Position numbers and translations under genes: made by a program
Notes under the pieces: model-generated
What the model was told of the DNA's origin: nothing
What the model saw: the letters and a program-made list of their open reading frames with translations, nothing else
Databases searched by the model: none
DNA from: Nostoc sp. NMS8
GTDB taxonomy: Bacteria; Cyanobacteriota; Cyanobacteriia; Cyanobacteriales; Nostocaceae
Length of the DNA stretch: 64,000 bases
NCBI RefSeq assembly: GCF_017115045.1
Contig: NZ_JABXKK010000098.1
Coordinates: forward strand, 1 to 64,000
Direction: 5' to 3'
Shown here: positions 42,981 to 51,844 of the stretch, piece after piece
Layout: each line of letters begins with the position of its first letter
Numbering within the stretch: the stretch's first letter is position 1

Positions 42981-43904
42981 TTATTCAAATGTTGCCGAAT
43001 TAACTTGAGCAATTTTGTTGAGTAAGCGTTCACGATGCTTTTGAACAAATTCAGCCAATAATATTGGTTGTTTGCCTGTAATCTGCTCCACAGTGTTCAC
43101 AAGCGGCATAGCATTTTGCCTTTGAATCAGCTTTGCCAATCCAATTAGATGCTCAATCATTTCTGGATTAATCCGAGGATTCTCTCTAAGGTGCTTGCGC
43201 CACTCGTCAAACTCTAAATTCTCAAACTGAATTGGTTTACCTAGAACGCTGGAAAATATGCGAACCACCTCAGCCAAAGGTATGCGCTCATTTGCAGTAA
43301 TCGGCACAACAGAGCCAAAGGAAGTATTTTTTGTCGAGAGCAGTTTTGCACTCACTTGTGCCATATCTTCAGCTGCCAGCCATGTTATGGAATTATCTCC
43401 AAAGGAATTAGCAATTCGCCCTTGAGTGATGATGGACTGCTCACTAAAAAGCAAGATGTTTTCAAAGAAAAACCCACCGCGCAGATGTACGCAATCGAAC
43501 CCTGCCCAGGTCAAAATTTGCTCTGACATCCATTGCGCTCTTGCCAAGGGACTGGGACTAACTGGATGTGATGCTCCCATTGAGTTATTGACAACATACT
43601 CTAGTCCAGATTCACGCCCCACGGCGGCGAAGTTAGTTGTTGCTTCAACAATACCACTGGCTACTGGATAGCAAAAGTAGGCCTGTTTTACACCTGCAAG
43701 CGCTTGAGCAAGTGAGGGATAGTTGTGAAAATCTGCCTCCACAACTTCTGCTCCCATCTTTTCAAGAAGTAAACTACGCTCGTCTTTGCGGCGAACCATA
43801 GCCTTTACAAAGAAGCCTTGGCTCCTCAAAATTTCCACAATGCGAATGCCAGTGCCACCATGTCGTCCAGTAGCACCTGTAACTAGGATACTTGGTTTAC
43901 TCAT
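42981..43904 (-). CDS. NmrA-like NAD(P)-binding protein
   Basis: A 307-residue atypical short-chain dehydrogenase. It has a Rossmann GxxGxxG (VTGATGRHGGTGIRIVEIL) and an NADP-type Arg pair (MVRRKDER). An NmrA-type domain follows without the catalytic Tyr-x-x-x-Lys in the classical place, so it may act as a reductase or redox sensor. It is preceded by a TetR-type operator at 43943-43960 that matches the one upstream of the TetR gene, so both are probably repressed together. Confidence 0.82.
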   Translation of the reverse strand: MSKPSILVTGATGRHGGTGIRIVEILRSQGFFVKAMVRRKDERSLLLEKMGAEVVEADFHNYPSLAQALAGVKQAYFCYPVASGIVEATTNFAAVGRESGLEYVVNNSMGASHPVSPSPLARAQWMSEQILTWAGFDCVHLRGGFFFENILLFSEQSIITQGRIANSFGDNSITWLAAEDMAQVSAKLLSTKNTSFGSVVPITANERIPLAEVVRIFSSVLGKPIQFENLEFDEWRKHLRENPRINPEMIEHLIGLAKLIQRQNAMPLVNTVEQITGKQPILLAEFVQKHRERLLNKIAQVNSATFE

Positions 43905-43942
43905 TTCAAATCTCCTTCAGGAAATTAAAGCGTTTACTCATA

Positions 43943-43960
43943 ACAGACCGAACAGTCTGT
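43943..43960. promoter_or_regulatory. TetR-type operator upstream of the NmrA gene
   Basis: ACAGACCGAACAGTCTGT, palindromic in its outer six bases (ACAGAC/GTCTGT). It matches the palindrome at 45594-45611. It lies 39 bp upstream of the NmrA start codon. Confidence 0.75.
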
Positions 43961-43996
43961 AATAACTCAAAAAAATATCAAAGGCATTCCTAATTG

Positions 43997-44440
43997 TTAA
44001 ATTTTCTGAATCCCTTGTTGATACTGTAAATATTTCTTCTGTAATCCCTCTGGAATAGGAATAAGACGACTATTTTGCAAATTGACAAAACCACCCTTCT
44101 GGATAGCTACTGCTGCTAACTCATTGTTAGATAAAATTTCAGCTTGCACAGTCCACTTCAACCGTCCTAAATTACTCAGCCATAAACGTCCAATTACTTT
44201 ATCAATCATCTTTATCGGACGTTTATATTCAATTTCTGTTCCAGCTATAATCGGTGTATATCCTTGCTCAATTTGTTGATTGAGTTGCCAATGTTCATCT
44301 AAAAATTTTAAACGTAAATCCTCTAGCCATCTGATATATACAATATTACTCACGATTCCCATAAAATCAATATCATAAGTTCTTACAGGAATCGCCAATA
44401 CTACTTCAAATGGTCTATGTAAGTTGTTATTTACTAGCAT
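43997..44440 (-). CDS. 4-hydroxybenzoyl-CoA thioesterase-like hotdog protein
   Basis: About 147 residues. The core reads VRTYDIDFMGIVSNIVYIRWLEDLRLKFLDEH, the hotdog-fold helix with the catalytic-type Asp of acyl-CoA thioesterases (YbgC/FcbC group). It continues with IEYKRPIKMIDKVIGRLWLS. It probably hydrolyses an acyl-CoA or acyl-ACP. Start ATG 44440 is preferred over the in-frame codon at 44452. Between the NmrA and tautomerase genes, all on the minus strand. Confidence 0.8.
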   Translation of the reverse strand: MLVNNNLHRPFEVVLAIPVRTYDIDFMGIVSNIVYIRWLEDLRLKFLDEHWQLNQQIEQGYTPIIAGTEIEYKRPIKMIDKVIGRLWLSNLGRLKWTVQAEILSNNELAAVAIQKGGFVNLQNSRLIPIPEGLQKKYLQYQQGIQKI

Positions 44441-44554
44441 TATTTCTCCCAAAATTTTTAAGACCGATTGGTTGGCAAAATGGTAAAAATATTCATCTAT
44501 TTTAGATATGAATAATTATTTAATTATCTAATAATACATTGTGTACATATAGTT

Positions 44555-44944
44555 TTAAAGTTCTACTTTGTAGTTTAAGATTAGCTCGTTACCAGGTAAA
44601 CCTCTAATACCCCAGTTATATTTAGGCGTTTCAAAAATTGTGATTTCAATGTCATACACAGCAATATTCAATTTTTCATTAATATTTTCAATCAGCAGGC
44701 GAATCAACTGTTTTTTTGTCTCCACTGTTCGCCCCTCAAACATACTAATTTCAATAATCAGATAGTTGTCTGATCTATCAGATGGATAGTAAAAATCTGA
44801 GTTATCCAATGGGAAAAAACGGTGAAATCTTTTTTCAGGGGTAAGCTGTAAAACCTGAATAACAGAGGCATGGATTATATTTGATAGCTCTATTTTTACA
44901 GGATTTAATTTTTCTGCTAAACCATATACCTTGATTTGTGCCAT
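44555..44944 (-). CDS. Tautomerase-superfamily protein
   Basis: A 129-residue protein of the larger (Tautomerase_2-like) type, beginning MAQIKVYGLAEKLNP. The family catalytic base is Pro1 after Met removal. Here residue 2 is Ala, so classical tautomerase chemistry would be lost unless another start is used. The rest (IIEISMFEGRTVETKKQLIRLLIENINEKL) is canonical. It lies 11 bp after the TetR gene, so it is co-transcribed. Confidence 0.75.
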   Translation of the reverse strand: MAQIKVYGLAEKLNPVKIELSNIIHASVIQVLQLTPEKRFHRFFPLDNSDFYYPSDRSDNYLIIEISMFEGRTVETKKQLIRLLIENINEKLNIAVYDIEITIFETPKYNWGIRGLPGNELILNYKVEL

Positions 44945-44955
44945 ACCTTTAAAGT

Positions 44956-45561
44956 TCAGGAGTACTGAGTACTGTTTCGGTGAGTTTCCAAGTATTGATT
45001 CAGGTGATTAATTACTCTGTGCATGTGAATTGAATCTCCATAAAGCTTGCTCATCATTACGGCTCCTTCTAACGTTGCAATGATGATGGTAGCGATTTCA
45101 TCAGCACTCACTTCCGGGCGAATTTCACCCTTTTCAATTCCCGTTTCAATAATTCGATAAATTAGATGCAGCCACGAGTTCATCGCTTGTTGAGCGCGTT
45201 CTCGCAATGCCGGATGAGCATCATCACTCTCTACAGCAGTATTCAGCAATGGACACCCTCCCTTGATCGGTGGATTTTCAGTAAAGCTACTAAATACCCC
45301 AATGATTGCTTGCAGCCGTTCTACTGCGTGGCGTTTGCTTCGTAATGCTAATCTAGTATGCTGTCTGATATGAGCGATCGCAAAATCAAAAGCCTGTAGC
45401 GCGAGATCATCTTTGCTTTGAAAGTGATTATAAATTCCTCCTTTCTGCAATCCAGTAACACGCATAATGTCAGACATCGACGATCCTGCATACCCCTGTT
45501 GGTTAAACAGTTCGGCTGCTTGCTGGAGAATTCTGCTTTTTGTTTCTTCGCCTTTGGACAT
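44956..45561 (-). CDS. TetR/AcrR-family repressor
   Basis: A 201-residue repressor. The N-terminal helix-turn-helix reads SSMSDIMRVTGLQKGGIYNHFQSKDDLALQAF, followed by a ligand-binding helical domain. A near-perfect palindrome lies 33 bp upstream (45594-45611), and a second copy sits before the NmrA gene (43943). It therefore probably represses itself, the tautomerase gene and the NmrA gene until a small molecule binds. Ligand unknown. Confidence 0.88.
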   Translation of the reverse strand: MSKGEETKSRILQQAAELFNQQGYAGSSMSDIMRVTGLQKGGIYNHFQSKDDLALQAFDFAIAHIRQHTRLALRSKRHAVERLQAIIGVFSSFTENPPIKGGCPLLNTAVESDDAHPALRERAQQAMNSWLHLIYRIIETGIEKGEIRPEVSADEIATIIIATLEGAVMMSKLYGDSIHMHRVINHLNQYLETHRNSTQYS

Positions 45562-45593
45562 TGGGGATTGGGGATTGCTGTAAATAAAATATT

Positions 45594-45611
45594 ACAGACC
45601 GAACGGTTTGT
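45594..45611. promoter_or_regulatory. TetR-type operator upstream of its own gene
   Basis: ACAGACCGAACGGTTTGT. The halves ACAGACCG and CGGTTTGT are near-mirror reverse complements. It shares 16 of 18 bases with the site at 43943-43960. Confidence 0.8.
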
Positions 45612-45729
45612 TTAAATTACCATGAGATTTGCCTGTAAGTCAAGCATTTTTCAGCGCTAAGTCAATAAACGAGGCACTCGGCATTAGTTATTTCCCTATT
45701 CCCCAGTCCCCAATACCCAATCTCTAATC

Positions 45730-46345
45730 CTATGCTGAGAGAGTTAAAATCTGTTCAATCACCTGAGAATTAACATCTTTATATTCTCCCAAAGCTACAG
45801 TACCGCGTTTTTCAAAGCGCTCAATAATTACAGGAATAGTATCGAGTCGAACACCATAATCAGACAAGCGCGTGCGTACACCAACAGACTCGAAGAAATT
45901 ACGAGTTTTAGCGATCGCTTCAGTAACCCGTTCTTCTTCACTACCATCGACAATTCCCCAAACTTGCTCGACATACTGTAAGAGTTTTTGCCATTTGCGA
46001 TCGCGCCTAATTGGTAAAGTGCTAGGTAGTACAACAGCCAGAGTTTGAGCATGATCCAAACCATGCAGTGCTGTCAATTCGTGCCCAATCATGTGAGTTG
46101 CCCAATCTTGGGGTACTCCTGCACCAATTAACCCATTTACACATCACATTAGCCCGTGCATCGTAGTCTTGAGGATTCGCTAGCGTTTTTGGCCCTTCCT
46201 CAATTAGCGTTTTCAAAATTGATTCAGCTAATCTGTCTTGTAGTGGTGCATTAACTGGATAAGTCAAATACTGTTCCATCACATGGGTGTACGCGTTGTA
46301 GTAAGTGGCGTTGGAGGCTTTGCCAAAGCCAACATCCTGATATAT
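45730..46345 (-). pseudogene. Truncated, frameshifted iron-containing alcohol dehydrogenase
   Basis: Only the C-terminal half is present. The upstream frame reads YQDVGFGKASNATYYNAYTH, VMEQYLTYPVNAPLQDRLAE and NPQDYDARANVM. The downstream frame resumes MIGHELTALHGLDHAQTLAV, with the metal-ligand His residues (GHELTALHGLDHAQ) of YqhD-like Fe/Zn alcohol dehydrogenases. Between them about 17 bases seem missing near 46150, breaking the frame. The 5' side ends in a dispersed repeat (about 46346-46375). Not functional. Confidence 0.8.
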
Positions 46346-47038
46346 GTTGGGTGGAGCGGAGCGCAACCCAACCTACGTCTAGGGAATGGTGTAGTTTAAT
46401 TATTCTCCTTGTCCTCTTCTGGTGAATTATCCCTATGGTGATTAACTTGTAGGTAATTTTTCTAACAACCAGTCCTAAGAAGTTTAACTGACTGCGGAGT
46501 ATTAACTAGATAATTGAGCGATATACAACGCAAATACGCTGGACGTTTAATCATGATTACGAGTAAAATACGGTAAGTGCATCGCCTTACGTGCTTTTAC
46601 ATGTAAAACCGCAGAAAAACCTAGTTAGAAGTTGAGTTTAGCAGAGCAACTGACCCATAAGCAGTTATCAAAGTCTGTTTGAGCTAAATGTGAGTTGTCA
46701 TGCTTGCAAAAACTTCCAGATAGGTTTGAAGTTATCCAGGAATCCTCTGCCCTAACTTTTAGCTGGATAACCTTTGTGTCACTCATCTCTTGAGAAACAC
46801 AATAACTCATCATAACTAGCTCTGTCTACCACTGGGCTATAGTTTGGCTGACTTGCTGCTTTCTAGCAGTGAAGCTAAAGCTGAATTTAAATTCTAGCTG
46901 CTCGTAGTTAAGTCAGTAAAAAGTTATCAAGGCTTCGTTTGGGGATTTAAACCTTAACTGAGGCTGCTCACTTGTAGAAGTGGGAGACTCAACAAGATTC
47001 TGATAACTAATAACTAATTGTTGAAACCCCCGAAGAGT
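46346..47038. other. Intergenic region with repeat fragments
   Basis: Contains a TGGGTGGAGCGGAGCGCAACCCA-type inverted repeat at about 46348-46370 and a GGGGATTTAAACCTTAACTG stretch near 46941 resembling 19850-19870. An open minus frame at 46625-46813 is not protein-like. No gene is supported. Confidence 0.45.
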
Positions 47039-47836
47039 ATGCACTATCTATTACTACCGTTCTTAAGCTTTTTTGTTGGCATCATCGTTGGTTTAACGGG
47101 AATTGGTGGAGCCTCTCTCATCACGCCAATGTTGATTTTTGTTTTTCAGGTTCCGCCTTCTATCGCTGTGAGTTCTGATGTTGTGGCCGCTACATTGATG
47201 AAAGTTGTTGGTAGCGTCAAGCATTGGGAACAGAAAACCCTTGACACAGAAGTTGTCAAATGGCTGGCCTTCGGGAGTGTTCCAGGCTCATTGTTCGGAG
47301 TGGGGATTTTGCACTTCATTAAACATACAGGTGACTACAACATAGATAGCATCTTGCTCCGTTTGCTTGGCGGGATGATTTTGCTAGTCACAGCCTTAGC
47401 ACTAGTGCAATTGTTGTTATTGACTTTTTTCCCAAAATTTAATTTACCCGAACTGCCAAAGTTAGACTTAGAAACTAACTTTGGTCGATTTATAACAATT
47501 ACTTTGGGAGCAATCTTAGGCTGTTTTGTCGGTCTAACTAGCGTCTCATCAGGTTCAATGTTTGCCCTAGTGCTGATTGGGTTTTTCCGCCTTGATGCCC
47601 GGAAGTTAGTGGGTACTGATATTTCACACGCAGCAATTTTACTGCTGTTTACAGCCCTTGGTCATCTCAGCCTGGGAACAGTTGATTGGAGTTTGGTAGT
47701 GCCTATATGGCTAGGCTCTGTGCCAGGGGTGTTACTAGGTGCTAAAGTCTGCCAGATAGCCCCACAACGTCCGTTACGGTTTATCATTTATGCCATTTTG
47801 ATGATGGTGAGTTGGAAATTAGTTCATCAGGTTTGA
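47039..47836 (+). CDS. TauE/SafE (TSUP) family permease
   Basis: About 265 residues with about eight membrane helices. The signature near the N-terminus reads VGLTGIGGASLITPMLIFVF, and it is repeated in the second half as CFVGLTSVSSGSMFALVLI. The family exports sulfite, sulfoacetate or related anions. ATG 47039 is preferred over a TTG at 47018. It differs from the second TSUP gene at 62335. A lone MITE arm (47842) follows the stop. Confidence 0.82.
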   Translation: MHYLLLPFLSFFVGIIVGLTGIGGASLITPMLIFVFQVPPSIAVSSDVVAATLMKVVGSVKHWEQKTLDTEVVKWLAFGSVPGSLFGVGILHFIKHTGDYNIDSILLRLLGGMILLVTALALVQLLLLTFFPKFNLPELPKLDLETNFGRFITITLGAILGCFVGLTSVSSGSMFALVLIGFFRLDARKLVGTDISHAAILLLFTALGHLSLGTVDWSLVVPIWLGSVPGVLLGAKVCQIAPQRPLRFIIYAILMMVSWKLVHQV

Positions 47837-48491
47837 CACTCTTAGAGGATGTTTGAAAAGTCCTTACTAGGCGCTAAAATCTGCCAATGGTTGGTCACTG
47901 ACTTTCGTACTGTTAATCTAATCAGTTTTTGAAACTGGGTTTAACATAAAGTTTTGCTTCTACTATTTTCATAATCAATAAAGGTCATGGTCGAATCGAA
48001 AAACGTAGAGTTAGTGTTTATCACTTTCTCTTTCGTTTACCCTCTCTTACAACCCACGTTATGCGGGTGCGCTCGGAAAATATTGGATTTAACGCCCACA
48101 AAACGGTTATTAACCTGACAATCAATTTTTCCAGCAATACGATCTGTTTATTTCCGTCAACCTTTACTAGTAGGTGTTTCTATAGTTTTTAAATATTCTT
48201 CAATTTTTATTTAACTTGCCAAAAAACTTTTAAAAAAGCCATTGATAAATTTGTCACTTAGCCTTATTGTACTTTAATACTCTTTAATCCTTTGGCCAAA
48301 GAATAAAATCATAATTCTTATTCCATAAGACTTTTTACAAAAAAAGCATGATTAACAACATTGTGTTATAAAATCAAGGTTTAAACTTTTTTCCTAATAT
48401 AAGGTTTAAAAGTTAGCTTCGATTTTTAGTTGGCGAAAGTAATGGAAGAAGGTTAAGGTAGTCGGACTTAAAACTATTAACAATTGCAACT
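47837..48491. other. Intergenic region with a solo MITE arm
   Basis: At 47842 TTAGAGGATGTTTGAAAAGT matches the left end of the elements at 31110 and 56481, with no right arm within 300 bp. The remainder is AT-rich with no gene I can support. Confidence 0.55.
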
Positions 48492-49100
48492 GTGTTACAA
48501 ACTAATAATTCTGCCAGCGCGTCTAAGGATGATTATCCAGGACGCGTCTATTTTATTCGGCATGGTGAAAGCACCAGCAACGAACGCAACATTTTTGCAG
48601 GAGTCCTGGATGTTGACCTCACCGCATTTGGTAGGTTGCAGGCACGCCGTGCAGGTGCCGACATTAAAAAAAAAGGTATTAAGTTTGACGCAGTATACGT
48701 GTCTCACATGAGACGGGCGCGGCAAACTTGTGAAATCGCTCTTGCCGAAAGTCAGGCGATGAAGTCGCCCGATATTCCTGTTGAGATTGACCATCGGATT
48801 AGCGAGAAATCCTTTGGCATTTTTGCTGGTCGTAACCTAAATCTACTTCGTCTTGCTCTTGGCTACGAAGGCTTTGAGGAAATGTTGCATTCCCATAACG
48901 AAGCACCTCCGGCTGGCGAAAAGATTGCCCAAGTTTACGGACGCGCTGCTTCATTCTATGATGAGCGGATTGTACCGCACTTGCAACGGGGTGAAACTGT
49001 TTTAGTAGTGTGCCACCAATATGTATTGGAGCCTTTAGCACTTTATTTAAGTGATTTACCACCGACTAGTCCTCAAACAAATTTTCAAGAAACTTATTGA
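48492..49100 (+). CDS. Histidine-phosphatase family protein, probably truncated at its C-terminus
   Basis: A 202-residue phosphoglycerate-mutase-like protein from GTG 48492. The catalytic motif is YFIRHGESTSNER (His24), with the second His in VLVVCHQYVLEP. The sequence follows the family up to LSDLPPTS, then changes to PQTNFQETY and stops. As I recall, relatives continue here, so the 3' end appears lost in a deletion that fused it to the pentapeptide-repeat gene. The catalytic core is intact and may be active. Confidence 0.7.
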   Translation: MLQTNNSASASKDDYPGRVYFIRHGESTSNERNIFAGVLDVDLTAFGRLQARRAGADIKKKGIKFDAVYVSHMRRARQTCEIALAESQAMKSPDIPVEIDHRISEKSFGIFAGRNLNLLRLALGYEGFEEMLHSHNEAPPAGEKIAQVYGRAASFYDERIVPHLQRGETVLVVCHQYVLEPLALYLSDLPPTSPQTNFQETY

Positions 49101-49833
49101 TACTTTCTGGATAGCACCAACATGGTTAGTCTGTATAGTTTCAGTAGTCATTTTTACCGTAGTTGTTGTAATTGTCGATGATAATTCGCTGCTGGCAAAG
49201 GCTTTGGGTGCTGCTGACACTATCAGTTTGGTGGTGGCGCTAGTTCTATTCATTAAGGAAGCTCCAGATCGCAGAAAACAATTTCATTATCAAGCCTGGA
49301 GTACGATTGATGCAGCACACGGTGTGAAAGTTAGTTATGCCAGAATTTTGGCGCTGCAAGATTTGAATAAGGATGGTGTTTCTTTAAGAGGTTTGGATGC
49401 TCCTGGTGCAGAGTTAGTAGATATTAATCTCTCCCATGCCAATCTCAGTAAAGCTAATTTAATGGAAAGCGATTTTACTAATGCCAATCTCAGCTATGCC
49501 AATTTAGATAATGCTAATCTCAGTCAGATTAAACTTAGTGGTGCAAATTTAAGTTATGCAAAACTGGGTTTTTCTCGATTGAATCAGGCTAATCTTAGTA
49601 GTGCAAATTTGAGTGGCGCTAATTTGATTTGTGCAGATTTGAGTCATACCAATCTGAGTGGTGCAGATTTGAGAGATGCTAGTTTGAGTGGTGCCAATTT
49701 GGAAGGAGCTTATCTAACTGGTGCTAATCTCAAGAATGCTAAAGTCAGCGACTCTGAACTGAGTAACGCTTTCCTGGAAGGTGCGATTATGCCTAATGGC
49801 TCACGATATAAATCTTCACTTAGCGATCGCTGA
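49051..49833 (+). CDS. Pentapeptide-repeat membrane protein, 5' end probably truncated
   Basis: The open frame encodes up to 260 residues. Two hydrophobic helices (WLVCIVSVVIFTVVVVIVDD and TISLVVALVLFIKEAP) are followed by about 20 A(N/D)Lxx pentapeptide repeats (ANLSKANLMESDFTNANLSY...), forming a right-handed quadrilateral beta-helix. The first codons overlap the phosphatase gene in another frame and do not look native, so the true start was probably lost. The first in-frame codon is GTG 49051. Function unknown. Confidence 0.7.
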   Translation: MIYHRLVLKQIFKKLIDTFWIAPTWLVCIVSVVIFTVVVVIVDDNSLLAKALGAADTISLVVALVLFIKEAPDRRKQFHYQAWSTIDAAHGVKVSYARILALQDLNKDGVSLRGLDAPGAELVDINLSHANLSKANLMESDFTNANLSYANLDNANLSQIKLSGANLSYAKLGFSRLNQANLSSANLSGANLICADLSHTNLSGADLRDASLSGANLEGAYLTGANLKNAKVSDSELSNAFLEGAIMPNGSRYKSSLSDR

Positions 49834-49906
49834 AGTTACAATTGGCAGAATTGAGGTTTTTCAGTATTCCTAATCGTTCAATCCCCAAGCCAGCATCCAC
49901 CATTGA

Positions 49907-50569
49907 TTAACTTCTCACCCAAGGTAGTAGAGTGAATGTACCTCGGTCATACATAATGAACAGACCCAAGCCAATTAACACAAAAGGTACAACAGCGTTA
50001 CCGTAGCGACTTAAAATATTAGCAATGGTAGGTTGACGGCTTAAAAAATAAGCGATCGCACACCAAATCCCTACCATGATAAAAAATACACTTATAATTA
50101 CTCCCAAGCTGGCAAGATTGTGACCACCGAACAAAGGGACATATACACTAATATTGTCACCACCATTAGCGATCGTGACTGCTGCCACTTTATAAGTTTG
50201 GCGGTGTAAAACACTCAAAATAAAAGACAATACCGGGTTAGTAGATGTGGGCTGGTTAAAATCACTACTGACTGTCTGAACTGTTATAGTATCTTCTTCT
50301 TTATATACTAAGTGGTGAATACCAATCCCAATTGGTAGCAATCCTAGCAATCCTATCCATTCTCGCTGTATAACTAATCCACCAAAAAATCCTGGTAAGC
50401 TAGCGATAATAATGGCTGCAAAACCCAGATATTGGCCGAGTAAGATATGCCGCCGCCGAAAATTACCATCTACCTGTGAAAAAAATATTAACAAAATAAT
50501 GATGTCATCTATATTGGTAGCGATGAAGGCAATTATACCTTCACTGAAAGCTGTCTCTAGCTTACTCAT
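49907..50569 (-). CDS. CadD-family cadmium resistance transporter
   Basis: A 220-residue membrane protein with five to six helices. The signatures are ATNIDDIIILLIFFSQ near the N-terminus and VTIANGGDNISVYVPLF near residue 135, characteristic of the cadmium-resistance transporter family. It is a paralogue of 50770-51480, which runs in the opposite direction from a 200-bp divergent region. Metal specificity is a family inference. Confidence 0.85.
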   Translation of the reverse strand: MSKLETAFSEGIIAFIATNIDDIIILLIFFSQVDGNFRRRHILLGQYLGFAAIIIASLPGFFGGLVIQREWIGLLGLLPIGIGIHHLVYKEEDTITVQTVSSDFNQPTSTNPVLSFILSVLHRQTYKVAAVTIANGGDNISVYVPLFGGHNLASLGVIISVFFIMVGIWCAIAYFLSRQPTIANILSRYGNAVVPFVLIGLGLFIMYDRGTFTLLPWVRS

Positions 50570-50769
50570 GCTGGATTTTTAGAATCTACGATTTATAACC
50601 ATACCAAATTAACCTTCTGGCACAACTAAGCTTTAATATAGAGAAAGTGATTATTCAATGAATTTCACCGATTTACGAGATTTATTGCAAAAATTCAGAT
50701 TCCAATGCAAGCAATGGCAAGCAAAAAAATTGTGCATTAGACGAAGTATGTCTATATTTCTTTTAAAAT

Positions 50770-51480
50770 ATGAACGAGTTACTTACTGCAATTACTACAG
50801 GGGCGATTACGTTCATTGCCACTAATATTGATGATATTGTTATTCTATTGTTGTTTTTTTCCCAAAGAGATCCTAACTTTCGACCCCGGCATATAGTTGC
50901 TGGTCAATTTCTAGGTTTTACAGTTCTGTTAATTCTGAGTCTTCCTGGTTTATTTGGTGGGTTAGTATTCTCAAAAAGCTGGATTGGATTACTTGGTTTA
51001 CTACCAATGTCTATAGGTATCAGTAGCTTAGTAAATCGGGAGGAAGATTCAACAAAAGAAGTTGTAGATACAACAGAAGCAGATGAAGCGTCAAAAAATA
51101 CTAGTTTTTTTTCTCCGCAAGTTTATAGTATGGCAGCCGTGACAATTGCCAATGGTAGCGATAATATTAGTGTCTATATTCCTTTATTTGCTAGCTGCAA
51201 CTTAGAGAGTTTTTTAGTAATTATTGGATTATTTTTTCTATTATTAGGAGTTTGGTGCTACGCAGCATACAGATTAATTAATAACAGAGTCATAGCTGAT
51301 GTATTGACTCGTTACGTTAATAATCTTGTGCCTTTTGTTCTTATAGCATTAGGCACTTTTATTGTATTAAAAAGTGAAGCTTTAAGTCCAATAAAGCTAG
51401 CTGCTAGTAGTGTCTGTTTAATGATTTTAGTAAAAAATAATCAAAGTGCCGGTGAAATTAGCGAAAATTCTAGTAGTTGA
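50770..51480 (+). CDS. CadD-family cadmium resistance transporter, second copy
   Basis: A 236-residue paralogue with ATNIDDIVILLLFFSQRDPNF and VTIANGSDNISVYIPLF. Its central loop (EDSTKEVVDTTEADEASKNTS) is acidic and differs from the partner, and it has an extra C-terminal tail (KNNQSAGEISENSSS). Divergent transcription from 49907-50569 suggests joint control. Thiol and cysteine metabolism genes lie next door, and cadmium is detoxified through thiols, so the link is plausible. Confidence 0.85.
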   Translation: MNELLTAITTGAITFIATNIDDIVILLLFFSQRDPNFRPRHIVAGQFLGFTVLLILSLPGLFGGLVFSKSWIGLLGLLPMSIGISSLVNREEDSTKEVVDTTEADEASKNTSFFSPQVYSMAAVTIANGSDNISVYIPLFASCNLESFLVIIGLFFLLLGVWCYAAYRLINNRVIADVLTRYVNNLVPFVLIALGTFIVLKSEALSPIKLAASSVCLMILVKNNQSAGEISENSSS

Positions 51481-51844
51481 CCAAGCCAGTTTTAGATTTT
51501 GATTTAGATTAAAAATCCTCACATCTTGCACCTAGCCCTAGCGATTAAGGAACTCCAAGAAATAAATTATCCAATATTGTGGGGTGAGCGTATCGCCCGC
51601 CCTATGGACTGGGCGCTCATGTTGCCCACCCCACAAAAATTAATTGAATATTTTTTTATTTGGTAAGTCCCTTAGAAATCGGGGCTATACAAACTAAGTC
51701 CATCTACGCAAACTAACGCAAAATCAAGGTTTTTCAACCTGCGGAGGCAGGTTTTGTCTAGTGTAGCCGCGACTTCTAGTCGCCTGGTGCAAGATATAAA
51801 AATCTAAAATCCAAAATCTAAAATCTAAAATTTGGTATGGAGAA
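51481..51844. other. Intergenic region with GTGGGGTG palindrome and hairpin repeats
   Basis: 51549-51586 is a perfect inverted copy of 56436-56473. GTGGGGTGAGC...GCCCACCCCAC can pair across about 51578-51634. AACCTGCggaggcaGGTT (about 51739-51756) is a small terminator-like hairpin. A stretch of AATCTAAAATC repeats precedes the cysK stop. No gene. Confidence 0.65.

Noticed and set aside
46625..46813. Minus-strand 62-codon frame
   Set aside because: No conserved pattern, no Shine-Dalgarno, located in a repeat-bearing gap.
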